Shown here in pieces: positions 1-6,065 of a DNA stretch of 9,337 nt. Made by a program: the position numbers and the translations under genes. This DNA is from Deltaproteobacteria bacterium (lineage in GTDB: Bacteria; Desulfobacterota; Desulfobacteria; Desulfobacterales; SG8-13). The notes under the pieces are model-generated. The model made no database searches, was not told where the DNA came from, and saw only the letters and a list, made by a program, of their open reading frames with translations. Each line of letters begins with the position of its first letter. Position 1 is the stretch's first letter. The stretch lies in the NCBI GenBank assembly GCA_024639205.1, contig JAHEIV010000084.1:1-9337 (forward strand), given 5' to 3'.

Positions 1-242
1 AAAGCCGGCATCCCCACGACAGCCAAGGCCCGGGTCCAGCCCGAGGCCTCGATCACCTGGCCGATAACCAGTCCGATGCAGATAAAACCCATCAGACGCA
101 GCAGGGGCCAGAAGAGTTTCCCAACGAGAACCGGCAGCTGCAGGCCTTCGATATAGTACGCACCGAGGGTCAGGGCGACGGCGGATACGAGCAGGGAGAC
201 GGCGACGGCGCGAATATTCGGTTTAGCTTTCTTCCGGGGCAT
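1..242 (-). CDS. Nucleoside-recognition (Gate) domain-like membrane protein, N-terminal fragment
   Basis: Partial gene: an ATG at 242 opens a frame that stays open to the left edge (80 whole codons). The product starts with a basic stretch (MPRKKAKPNIR) and a first hydrophobic helix at about residues 12-30. A second segment at about 38-62 leads into GQVIEASGWTRAL. The pattern FWPLLRLMGFICIGLVIGQ followed by EASGWTR recalls the start of nucleoside-recognition/Gate domain proteins (SpmA/SpmB and NupC/FeoB gate relatives), recognised from memory and not from a search. The start lies inside cobI, with a 20-base overlap, so translational coupling is likely. No good Shine-Dalgarno is visible; the ATG follows an A7 run by three bases. 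As the last visible gene of the riboswitch-led unit it should be co-regulated by B12. Its function there is unknown. The reading frame is well supported, the family less so. Confidence 0.7.
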   Translation of the reverse strand, partial: MPRKKAKPNIRAVAVSLLVSAVALTLGAYYIEGLQLPVLVGKLFWPLLRLMGFICIGLVIGQVIEASGWTRALAVVGMPA

Positions 243-960
243 CGATTTTTTTCTGCTTGGCCAGAACAAGGGTCCAGTAGTTTGGCGGACTGCTCTGAAG
301 GGTCGTGATGTCTGAAATCACCTGCTGGTCGGGCAAGCCGCAGTTTTTCACCGCCACGCTGTTTTCCAGCAGGCCGGTTTCCTTCAGGGCGACGGTGATG
401 TCTGCAATGTTGCGATAGGCCTTCATGAACACCAGGTTGTCGGGGGTGACGGCAAATTTTCTGAGGATGTCGCCGCCGGTAACCCCCGATACAATCAACA
501 GGGCTTCTTCGCCTTCCACCAGCGGGGAGTTGAGGCAGGCTGCCGATGCCTGATAGGAAGTGATGCCGGGAACGCTGATGATCGGTATGTGCGGCGCCAG
601 TTTGCGCACGTGTTTGAGCAAGTACCCGTATGTGGAGTAGGTCATCGAATCTCCCAGGGTCATAAACGCCACGATCTTTTTTTTCTCCAGCTCTGCGATC
701 AGGGTCAGGGCGTTTTGATGCCATGCGTCTTTTTTTATTTTCGGATCGGCGGTCATCGGAAATGGCAGCATTTTTACCGCCGTCAGATCCGGGATGTGCG
801 GCCGGGCGATGCTCACCGCCAGGCTGTAGCTGTTTTTGGTGGAAGCGGCCGCATAGACGACATCCGCACTGTTTAGTATCCGGGCCGCTTTCAGAGTGAT
901 CAGCTCCGGGTCGCCGGGTCCGACTCCCAGGCCGTACAGTATGCCTGTTTTGTGATTCAT
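223..960 (-). CDS. cobI: CobI/CbiL: precorrin-2 (cobalt-factor II) C20-methyltransferase
   Basis: This 245-residue protein is a tetrapyrrole (SAM-dependent) methyltransferase of the class III fold. It methylates C20 of precorrin-2 (aerobic route) or cobalt-factor II (anaerobic route) in corrin ring synthesis, in the cytoplasm. Visible family motifs are the N-terminal GLGVGPGDPE loop (residues 10-19), the TLGDSMTYSTY motif (101-111) that forms part of the SAM site, and PGITSYQA (131-138). Length is normal for CobI/CbiL. The ATG at 960 is preceded by TGAGGA at about 4 bases' spacing, which supports this start. It lies 54 bases after the binding-protein gene and overlaps the next membrane-protein gene by 20 bases, so it is likely co-transcribed with the corrinoid transporter under the riboswitch. 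An adjacent cobalt importer and the inferred anaerobic lineage favour the cobalt-factor II (CbiL) role, but the sequence alone does not decide it. Confidence 0.93.
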   Translation of the reverse strand: MNHKTGILYGLGVGPGDPELITLKAARILNSADVVYAAASTKNSYSLAVSIARPHIPDLTAVKMLPFPMTADPKIKKDAWHQNALTLIAELEKKKIVAFMTLGDSMTYSTYGYLLKHVRKLAPHIPIISVPGITSYQASAACLNSPLVEGEEALLIVSGVTGGDILRKFAVTPDNLVFMKAYRNIADITVALKETGLLENSVAVKNCGLPDQQVISDITTLQSSPPNYWTLVLAKQKKIDAPEES

Positions 961-1014
961 TTCATCCTCACCGCTAACAGTTGAAGGGTTTTACTGCCGC
1001 CCGCCGGCGGGTTT

Positions 1015-2124
1015 TTATTGCCGCGAAAATGGTTTGTCTGTCCGCACGGCGTTTGCAGCGCCCGGATGAAAGGTGCCCGGATAGAGGCTGCGGCCGATCT
1101 CGAAGATGCCGTCGATCAGCCTCATCGTCGGCCGGGAGACGATCATTTCGTCAATCAAGTAAATCTCGTTTTCCTGGATCGCCCGGATGACCCGGAAACC
1201 GGGTTCATTGCGGATCATCTCGAGCGAGGGGCGATTCATGGCACCGTATTGGGCCAGGTAGACGTCTATCTGGCCGGCCTTGGCAAGGATGCGCTCTTTG
1301 CCGTAGGCGGCGATGTTGGTCTGGCGCACCCTGCGTGCGTCTGCGGCAATGTTGATGCCGCCGGCAGCCTCCAGCGCAAATACTGCCATCGAATCCGGGG
1401 CAAAGGTCTTCATCTTGCTGTGGATGGCTTCGAAAAAAACGCCTTTTTTCACCGGGATGTCCGCTGCCAGGGCCTGGCAGGCTGACGCGGCTGCCTTGAA
1501 CGTTCCGATCATCTCCTCTGCGCGGCTCTTTTTTCCGGTGAGCAACCCGAGGATCTGCCAGTAGAGAAACATTTCCGTTATGTTTACCGGCTGCAGGGAT
1601 ACCACCGCCACACCGCTTTTTTCCAACCGGGCAACCAGCGCCGGATACCCCCGGTCGATCATCGGGCGAATCAACACCAGGTCCGGCCGGGCGGAAAGAA
1701 ACCGCTCCGGGTCGTCGTGGTAAGAAAACACGCGCTTTTGCAACGCTTCCGGCGGATAGACCTCGTGTCGGCCCACGCCGATGATCTCCGCATTCAGGCC
1801 CAGAGAGAACAGGTTTTCCGTGTGGGCGCCGTAAAGAGAGATGATGCGTCGATACGGCCGGCCAACGGCGATGCTTCGCCCGCCCTGATCTCTGATCACC
1901 GTTTCGCTTTTGACGCCGAAACCCGGGTAAACGGTGCCGGCGAAAATCGTTGCGGGCAAAGCAACCGCAAAACAGAGCACCAGCAGGGCAAACCGGACAC
2001 TGATTTTTTGGATCGTTGCAATCGCTCGGAAGCCCCGGTGTTTTCTTTTCCCGCTCTGAAAATATCCGAACAAGTGCTGCGTCCCCGAGCCTTGCAACCA
2101 TTCGATGTGTTGATATCGATTCAT
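1015..2124 (-). CDS. BtuF-like periplasmic substrate-binding protein (corrinoid or siderophore ABC importer)
   Basis: This is a type III periplasmic binding protein (Peripla_BP_2 family), predicted to capture a corrinoid in the periplasm and deliver it to the BtuC/BtuD-like pair encoded just upstream. RRIISLYGAHTENLFSLGL (residues 92-110) is the typical first-lobe motif, with Glu104 suited to the salt bridge with the permease. PDLVLIR (147-153) follows. Glu252 in FALEAAGG is the likely second-lobe partner. A hydrophobic signal segment spans about 45-62, with probable cleavage after IFA (Ala62). The start is uncertain: ATGs at 2124 and 2130 both lack a clear Shine-Dalgarno, and either gives an unusually long (about 44-residue) stretch before the hydrophobic core. 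The open frame continues to 2205 inside the ATPase gene but is unlikely to be used there. The B12 riboswitch and adjacent cobI favour a corrinoid; an iron siderophore or heme is the main alternative. Confidence 0.88.
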   Translation of the reverse strand: MNRYQHIEWLQGSGTQHLFGYFQSGKRKHRGFRAIATIQKISVRFALLVLCFAVALPATIFAGTVYPGFGVKSETVIRDQGGRSIAVGRPYRRIISLYGAHTENLFSLGLNAEIIGVGRHEVYPPEALQKRVFSYHDDPERFLSARPDLVLIRPMIDRGYPALVARLEKSGVAVVSLQPVNITEMFLYWQILGLLTGKKSRAEEMIGTFKAAASACQALAADIPVKKGVFFEAIHSKMKTFAPDSMAVFALEAAGGINIAADARRVRQTNIAAYGKERILAKAGQIDVYLAQYGAMNRPSLEMIRNEPGFRVIRAIQENEIYLIDEMIVSRPTMRLIDGIFEIGRSLYPGTFHPGAANAVRTDKPFSRQ

Positions 2125-2140
2125 AAACATAAAACGACTG

Positions 2141-2914
2141 TTATCTTTTGAACACGACCTGTTTGGCGTTGGAGAAGGGCTCATCGTAGACCTTGGTCTC
2201 CACATTGAATACCCGGTGAATGGTATCCGGCTGCAGGACCTGCTGCGTCGGTCCGTGGCAGACGATCCGCCCGTGTTTCATGAATATCAGGTGTTCGCAG
2301 TACATGCCGGCCAGGTTGATATCCTGCATCACTGCCAGAGCGGTCTGGTTTGCCGACTTCACCCGCTTTGCCACCAGATTCAGCGTCTGAATCGAGTGGT
2401 GAATGTCCATGCTGGCGGTGGCTTCATCGAGCAGCAACATCGGCGTTTCCTGGGCCAGGGCCCTTGCGAACACCACTCGCTGCTTTTCGCCGCCGCTTAG
2501 TTCGGTGACCAAGCGGCCGGAATATTCGCTGATCTGGGTCTCGTCCATGACATCGGCGACGATTTGTTCGTCTTTGGCCGTCGGTGGGCGAAAGCGCGGT
2601 ATGTGCGGGTAGCGCCCCATCATCACGATTTCGCGGACCCGGTAGGGGAAGTTGACGTAAAAGTTTTGCGGCACCAGGGCCATCTCTTTTGCCAGCTGTT
2701 TGTGCGGATAAACACCCAGTTGCCGGCCGCGGTAACGGATTCGTCCGGCCGAGGGTTTGCGGTGACCGGACAACAGATCCAGCAGGGTGGTTTTCCCGGA
2801 TCCGTTGGGGCCCAGGATGCCATAAAATCGTCCCGGCTGAAGATCCAACGACAGATCGTCGATCACGTTCCGATCCCCGTAGCGGAAAGCCACTTCTTCC
2901 AGGCAAAGACTCAC
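2141..2914 (-). CDS. BtuD/FecE-like ABC transporter ATP-binding protein
   Basis: This 257-residue ATPase should energise the FecCD-type permease encoded immediately upstream. Motifs run in order: Walker A GPNGSGKTT (residues 35-43), Q-loop Gln83, signature LSGGEKQ (139-145), and Walker B MLLLDEAT (159-166) with its catalytic Glu. The position normally holding the switch histidine (HDLNLA in relatives) reads MQDINLA, so Gln197 replaces His. I chose the GTG at 2914 over the upstream ATG at 2962. The GTG shares GTGA with the permease stop, has AAGGA 8 bases upstream, and yields the normal family length beginning right at the first beta strand; the ATG would overlap the permease by 52 bases. The tight overlap implies translational coupling. 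The transported substrate is inferred from the riboswitch and from cobI, not from the ATPase itself. Confidence 0.93.
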   Translation of the reverse strand: MSLCLEEVAFRYGDRNVIDDLSLDLQPGRFYGILGPNGSGKTTLLDLLSGHRKPSAGRIRYRGRQLGVYPHKQLAKEMALVPQNFYVNFPYRVREIVMMGRYPHIPRFRPPTAKDEQIVADVMDETQISEYSGRLVTELSGGEKQRVVFARALAQETPMLLLDEATASMDIHHSIQTLNLVAKRVKSANQTALAVMQDINLAGMYCEHLIFMKHGRIVCHGPTQQVLQPDTIHRVFNVETKVYDEPFSNAKQVVFKR

Positions 2915-3996
2915 GGCGCATTTCCTTGCAGCATTTTCTGTCTTTTCCAAAAAATATAGCAAAATACCGGTCCGCCGATCAGTGCGGTGAGCACCCCGAT
3001 CGGTATTTCAGACGGCAGCACCGCCCGGGTGATCGTATCGGCTCCCAGAAGCAGGATGGCTCCGGCCAGCAGGCTGACCGGCAGCAGTTTGCGGTTGTCC
3101 GGACCGGTAATCAACCGCACCATGTGCGGCACCAGAAGGCCCACGAAACCGATGATGCCCGAAACCGACACGCACAGCGCGGCGATCACCGATGCCGTGA
3201 TCAGCAGTACCAGCATCACCCGGGAGGTGTCCACCCCCATGGAGGATGCCGTACGGTTGCCCAGCGACATCAGGTTGAGATTCCGGGCGTGGAACATCAT
3301 CACCAGAAACCCGATGCCGACGGCAACGGCGGTCAAAGATACATCCGCCCACGTCCGGGACGCAAAGCTGCCCATCAGCCAGAAAATGATCACCGATACG
3401 TGCTCGTCGGCCAGGTATTTCAAAAAACTGATGCCGGCCGACAAAATGGCCGCCACGATAATGCCGGAGAGAATCAAGTTGTTGGAGGACAGCCCCTGGC
3501 CGGACGATGAAAGGGTGATGACGAAAAAAAGCGTTGCCGCCGCTCCGATAAAAGCAAACAGGGGAACCGAGTAAAAGCCGAGGAACCCGAGATTCAGCAA
3601 TATGGCAATCGAAGCGCCGAAGGCCGCACCGGCGGAAACCCCGAGGGTGTAAGGATCTGCCAGCGGGTTGAGCAAAATTCCCTGAAATACGGCTCCGGAG
3701 ACGGCCAGCCCGGCGCCGACGATGGCTGCGCACAGAATCCGCGGCAAACGCACCTCCAGGACCACCACGGGCAGCAGGGCATCCATGTCGCCAATCAAAG
3801 AGGCCTGTCCGGTCAATTTCGCGGTGATGATGCGCAGCACATCCGAGAAGCTGACCGTCAGAAATCCGAGCCGGGTGGAGACGACGATGGTGAGAAAAAG
3901 GGCTGCGGCCATCAACAGTACCTGGATACCAACCGCTTCACGCAGCTGGTGGATGCGCATCTGCTTTGCCGGCTGGTCTGCGGAGCCGTTGGTCAT
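2911..3996 (-). CDS. BtuC-like FecCD-family ABC transporter permease
   Basis: This 361-residue inner-membrane permease of the FecCD/BtuC family forms the channel for corrinoids, siderophores or heme. Hallmarks are EVRLPRIL (residues 81-88), SGAVFQGILLNPLADPYTLG (100-119), the GFVGLLVPHMVRL motif (283-295) that contacts the ATPase, and a C-terminal PIGVLTALIGGPVF segment (332-345). Hydrophobic segments alternate through the whole length, as expected for about ten helices. An in-frame extension to 4305 is open but crosses the riboswitch and terminator, so it cannot be coding; the ATG at 3996 is the first sensible start after the terminator. Its Shine-Dalgarno is weak (GGGA or AGG in the preceding dozen bases), and the ATG at 3960 is a less likely alternative. 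It is the first gene of the riboswitch-controlled unit. The leader makes corrinoid the preferred substrate. Confidence 0.93.
   Translation of the reverse strand: MTNGSADQPAKQMRIHQLREAVGIQVLLMAAALFLTIVVSTRLGFLTVSFSDVLRIITAKLTGQASLIGDMDALLPVVVLEVRLPRILCAAIVGAGLAVSGAVFQGILLNPLADPYTLGVSAGAAFGASIAILLNLGFLGFYSVPLFAFIGAAATLFFVITLSSSGQGLSSNNLILSGIIVAAILSAGISFLKYLADEHVSVIIFWLMGSFASRTWADVSLTAVAVGIGFLVMMFHARNLNLMSLGNRTASSMGVDTSRVMLVLLITASVIAALCVSVSGIIGFVGLLVPHMVRLITGPDNRKLLPVSLLAGAILLLGADTITRAVLPSEIPIGVLTALIGGPVFCYIFWKRQKMLQGNAP
2923..2927 (-). promoter_or_regulatory. Ribosome binding site that fixes the ATPase GTG start
   Basis: AAGGA on the minus strand lies 8 bases before the GTG at 2914, inside the last codons of the permease. 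It supports the GTG start over the upstream ATG at 2962, and with the 4-base GTGA overlap it suggests coupled translation. Confidence 0.7.
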
Positions 3997-4046
3997 CGCC
4001 TGTTCCCATTCGCTCTGGTGATCTTTACTGCCACCGTGCCCGGCGG

Positions 4047-4089
4047 AACAAAAACAAAACCCTTCAAACCCAATTCGGCTTGAAGGGTT
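4047..4089 (-). terminator. Rho-independent terminator, expression platform of the cobalamin riboswitch
   Basis: On the minus strand a perfect 10-bp stem, AACCCTTCAA with TTGAAGGGTT, encloses a 12-base loop and is followed directly by TTGTTTTTGTT. It sits about 70 bases after the aptamer and about 50 bases before the permease start. It is therefore placed to stop transcription when cobalamin is bound. A short GGGT-GCA-ACCC pairing overlaps its 5' arm and could compete with it. The aptamer-to-terminator distance also contains a CTGATTCC/GGAATCGG hairpin (about 4120-4150). Which structure is the antiterminator is inference. Confidence 0.82.
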
Positions 4090-4157
4090 GCACCCAGTTT
4101 TCTTGACCCTGTCAGGTTTCCGATTCCTGTTTGCCTCGCATGGAATCAGCCGATCGC

Positions 4158-4412
4158 CCGGGCAGGTCTTCTGGCTTCCCCGCCCCTTCCGGCAGCCTTC
4201 CCGTGTCGATTTTTCGAAACAGTGGCACGCAACGGCCGGAGGGGTTCCCTCGTTTGAGTGCGGTCGGTTCAGACGGTTATGGCAGCGACAACTGCGAGAA
4301 ACCATGCATAGCTGTCGGCAAAACCAACCGAACTTGGCGCGAGGGCAGGGTCACAGCGGCGGGACCGCTCCCGATTCTAACGGGATTCCCTATTAAGCTG
4401 GTGCACCTGGAC
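4158..4412 (-). ncRNA. Cobalamin (adenosylcobalamin-type, class I) riboswitch aptamer
   Basis: The minus strand shows the conserved blocks of the cobalamin riboswitch in the right order. First comes CAGGTGCACC, then AATAGGGAATCCC, GAGCGGTCCCGCCGCTGTGA, TGCCACTGT, GGGAAGGC, and finally the B12 box GAAGCCAGAAGACCTGCC. P1 can form between CAGGT (4405-4409) and ACCTG (4163-4167). The aptamer is longer than usual because 124 bases separate the CTGTGA block from the GCCACTG block. These fold as a nested arm: 4340-4345 pairs with 4247-4252, 4326-4331 with 4264-4269, and 4313-4317 with 4286-4290. A terminator follows, so the leader should lower expression of the corrinoid uptake genes and cobI when B12 is plentiful. 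The exact ends are approximate. The arm and the full GGTGC and GGGAAGG blocks favour the adenosylcobalamin class, which is inference. Confidence 0.95.
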
Positions 4413-4418
4413 TTGTCT

Positions 4419-4447
4419 CAAATACGAAATGCCGCCGGCAGTGTCAA
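4419..4447 (-). promoter_or_regulatory. Probable sigma70 promoter of the riboswitch-led operon
   Basis: On the minus strand a perfect -35 TTGACA (4442-4447) is followed after 17 bases by TATTTG (4419-4424), a weak -10 that keeps only the TAT of the consensus. Transcription would start around 4412, right at the 5' side of riboswitch helix P1, which is where a riboswitch promoter should sit. Spacing and position are strong support; the -10 is poor. Confidence 0.6.
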
Positions 4448-4497
4448 GAAAAATAGATTCGGCCCTTGCTGCAGCGATGGCCGTTTGAAAACGGTTG

Positions 4498-5229
4498 CTA
4501 ATCGTGTTTGTGGGGCTGCCTGCCGTAGGTGTGGGCATGGACGTGCTCGTGCAGGTGAAGCTCGGTGTCCAGAACGATCTTTCCGTTTTGCAGGGTGTAG
4601 ACCGAATCGGCCAGGTCGGCCAGAAAATCGATTTCATGGGAAACGATGATATAGCTGATATCCAAATTTCGTAGAATTTCTATCAGGTGCTCTTTGGTTT
4701 TTTCGTCCAAACCGGCACTGGGTTCATCCAGCAGCAGCACTTCCGGTTCCATGGCCAGCACCGCAGCCAGCGAAACCAGTCGTTTTTCTCCTCCGGAAAG
4801 CTGCAGCGTGATTCGGTCTTCGAATCCCTCCAATCCCAAAGAGGCAAGCATCCTGCGGGAGATGTCCACGGCTTCCTGCTTGCTTTTTCCCAGGTTTAAG
4901 GGACCGAAAGCCACATCCTCCAGAACTGTGGGGCTGAAAAGCTGGTCATCGGCATCCTGAAACAGTAACCCGATGCGGTGACGAACTTCCAGAAAGTCTT
5001 TTTCTTCAGACACCGTTTTGCCGAATATCTCGATACGCCCGCTGTCGGGCTTCAACAGACCCATGATGATGTGAAACAGGGTGGTTTTTCCGCTGCCGTT
5101 GGGTGCCACCAAACCGGTGTGGTTGCCGGCGAAGAAATCGAATTCGAGTCGATCGAGAACCGGTGCAGCGGCGCCGGGATAGCAGTAGGAGATGTCACTC
5201 AGGCAAATGATGGGCGGATGGGTGTTCAT
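4498..5229 (-). CDS. cbiO: CbiO: cobalt ECF transporter ATPase with His-rich C-terminus
   Basis: This 243-residue ATPase powers the CbiM/CbiQ importer on the cytoplasmic face. Motifs are Walker A APNGSGKTT (residues 42-50), FQDADDQLF around Q-loop Gln91 (typical of ECF A subunits), signature LSGGEKR (144-150), Walker B VLLLDEP (164-170), and switch His198 in SHEID. The last 19 residues (HLHEHVHAHTYGRQPHKHD) contain seven histidines and could bind Co(II) or Ni(II). The start at 5229 lies 18 bases after cbiQ; its Shine-Dalgarno is weak, so coupling to cbiQ is likely. It is the last gene of the ECF unit. No clear Rho-independent terminator follows: the CCGTTTTCAAACGG repeat just after the stop lacks a T run. 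Some readthrough into the riboswitch leader is therefore possible. Nickel is the alternative substrate. Confidence 0.95.
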   Translation of the reverse strand: MNTHPPIICLSDISYCYPGAAAPVLDRLEFDFFAGNHTGLVAPNGSGKTTLFHIIMGLLKPDSGRIEIFGKTVSEEKDFLEVRHRIGLLFQDADDQLFSPTVLEDVAFGPLNLGKSKQEAVDISRRMLASLGLEGFEDRITLQLSGGEKRLVSLAAVLAMEPEVLLLDEPSAGLDEKTKEHLIEILRNLDISYIIVSHEIDFLADLADSVYTLQNGKIVLDTELHLHEHVHAHTYGRQPHKHD

Positions 5230-5247
5230 TGGTTTTCAATACGGTAG

Positions 5248-6006
5248 TTAGGCGAATGCCGTCAACTCCAACAAAAGTAAGACCGCAAACGAAGTTGTCA
5301 TCAAGCCGGTGAAGATCCAGTTGCGATAGTGGGCCGGAAAGTCGGCCAGGCAATAGAATCGGCCGTTGAACCCCCGGCAGCGCATGGCCCTGTAAACCTG
5401 GTCGGCGCGTTCGGCCGCTCTCACAAAGATCATGCCGACCAGGTAGGCGTAAGTCCGGTACGTGTGCAGGTTGGTCCCGGGCACAAAACCGCGGATTTTG
5501 ACTGCCCGGGACAGACGCTGGTACTCCTGCTCGATGACGAATATATAGCGGTAGCTCATCAACAGCAGATGAACGATTTTTCCGGGAATGCCGAGCCGAT
5601 CCATGGCGTGTCCGATGGTGACAAACCCGGCGGTGGTCACCAGGGCGATAAACATCATTACAATCGACACCGATTTCAACGTAATCTGGGCCGAGAGAAT
5701 CAAACCGGGCCGGGTGATCTTCAACGGACCGATCCGGGTGAACACTTCCCCTTCGAAAGTCAGGGGCAGAACCAGCCACAGCAGCACCAGAAAACTAAAA
5801 ACCACCAGCAGTTTTTTTAAAACGGTCCCCATATGCAGGCGAGAAGCGACAACGAGCAGCAGGGCCAGGCCCAGGGCAAAGAAAAGCGTTGGAAACCGGT
5901 AAGAAACCGCTGTTGCAATGGACAAGGCACAAGCAAAGACAATCTTAAACCGCGGATCGATCCGATGAATAACAGAGTTGCCGTGTGCAAATGGTTCGTC
6001 GATCAT
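5248..6006 (-). CDS. cbiQ: CbiQ: cobalt ECF transporter transmembrane (T) component
   Basis: This 252-residue integral membrane protein couples CbiO to the S component CbiM. The two conserved Ala-Arg-Gly coupling-helix signatures are present as AVKIRGF (residues 168-174) and AMRCRGF (207-213). The N-terminus MIDEPFAHGNSVIHRIDPR is the standard CbiQ opening. Hydrophobic segments lie at about 21-55, 63-82, 100-130, 184-196 and 228-250. Length is typical for the family. It starts 59 bases after the CbiL-like gene and is followed 18 bases later by cbiO. A convincing Shine-Dalgarno is not visible before the ATG at 6006 (only GGAT, about 8 bases upstream). Neighbours show it belongs to a CbiM-CbiL-CbiQ-CbiO type importer. 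Cobalt is favoured by the B12 context, but NikQ of a nickel importer cannot be excluded. Confidence 0.94.
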   Translation of the reverse strand: MIDEPFAHGNSVIHRIDPRFKIVFACALSIATAVSYRFPTLFFALGLALLLVVASRLHMGTVLKKLLVVFSFLVLLWLVLPLTFEGEVFTRIGPLKITRPGLILSAQITLKSVSIVMMFIALVTTAGFVTIGHAMDRLGIPGKIVHLLLMSYRYIFVIEQEYQRLSRAVKIRGFVPGTNLHTYRTYAYLVGMIFVRAAERADQVYRAMRCRGFNGRFYCLADFPAHYRNWIFTGLMTTSFAVLLLLELTAFA

Positions 6007-6065
6007 GATGTGATCCGGTCAGGGCGAAACGGCCCCGTAAAAAAAGAGTCAACAAAGTGCCTGCG

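Noticed and set aside
979..992. TTGAAGGGTTTT before cobI matching one arm of the riboswitch terminator, as a second attenuator
   Set aside because: It lies on the opposite strand relative to the T-rich arm, has no partner arm nearby, and a 12-base match is easily chance.
1000..1011. 12-base palindrome CCCGCCGGCGGG followed by TTTTTA on the plus strand, as a terminator
   Set aside because: Its stem would be only 4 bp, and the T run faces the plus strand, where no gene is supported. On the minus strand, where the genes are, no T run follows.
1205..2101. 298-codon minus-strand frame overlapping the binding protein
   Set aside because: It is an alternate-frame shadow of the binding-protein gene, rich in Arg, Gly and Pro without family motifs.
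2689..3574. Long plus-strand open frames of 195 and 273 codons opposite the permease and ATPase
   Set aside because: They are antisense shadows of high-GC genes, with no recognisable domain and arginine/proline/serine-rich low-information composition.
3997..4305. In-frame upstream extension of the permease gene (103 codons)
   Set aside because: It runs through the terminator and the 3' half of the cobalamin riboswitch and has no transporter-like sequence; the frame is open by chance.
4481..4494. CCGTTTTCAAACGG just after cbiO as a terminator of the ECF unit
   Set aside because: The stem is short, the loop tiny, and no T run follows on the minus strand.
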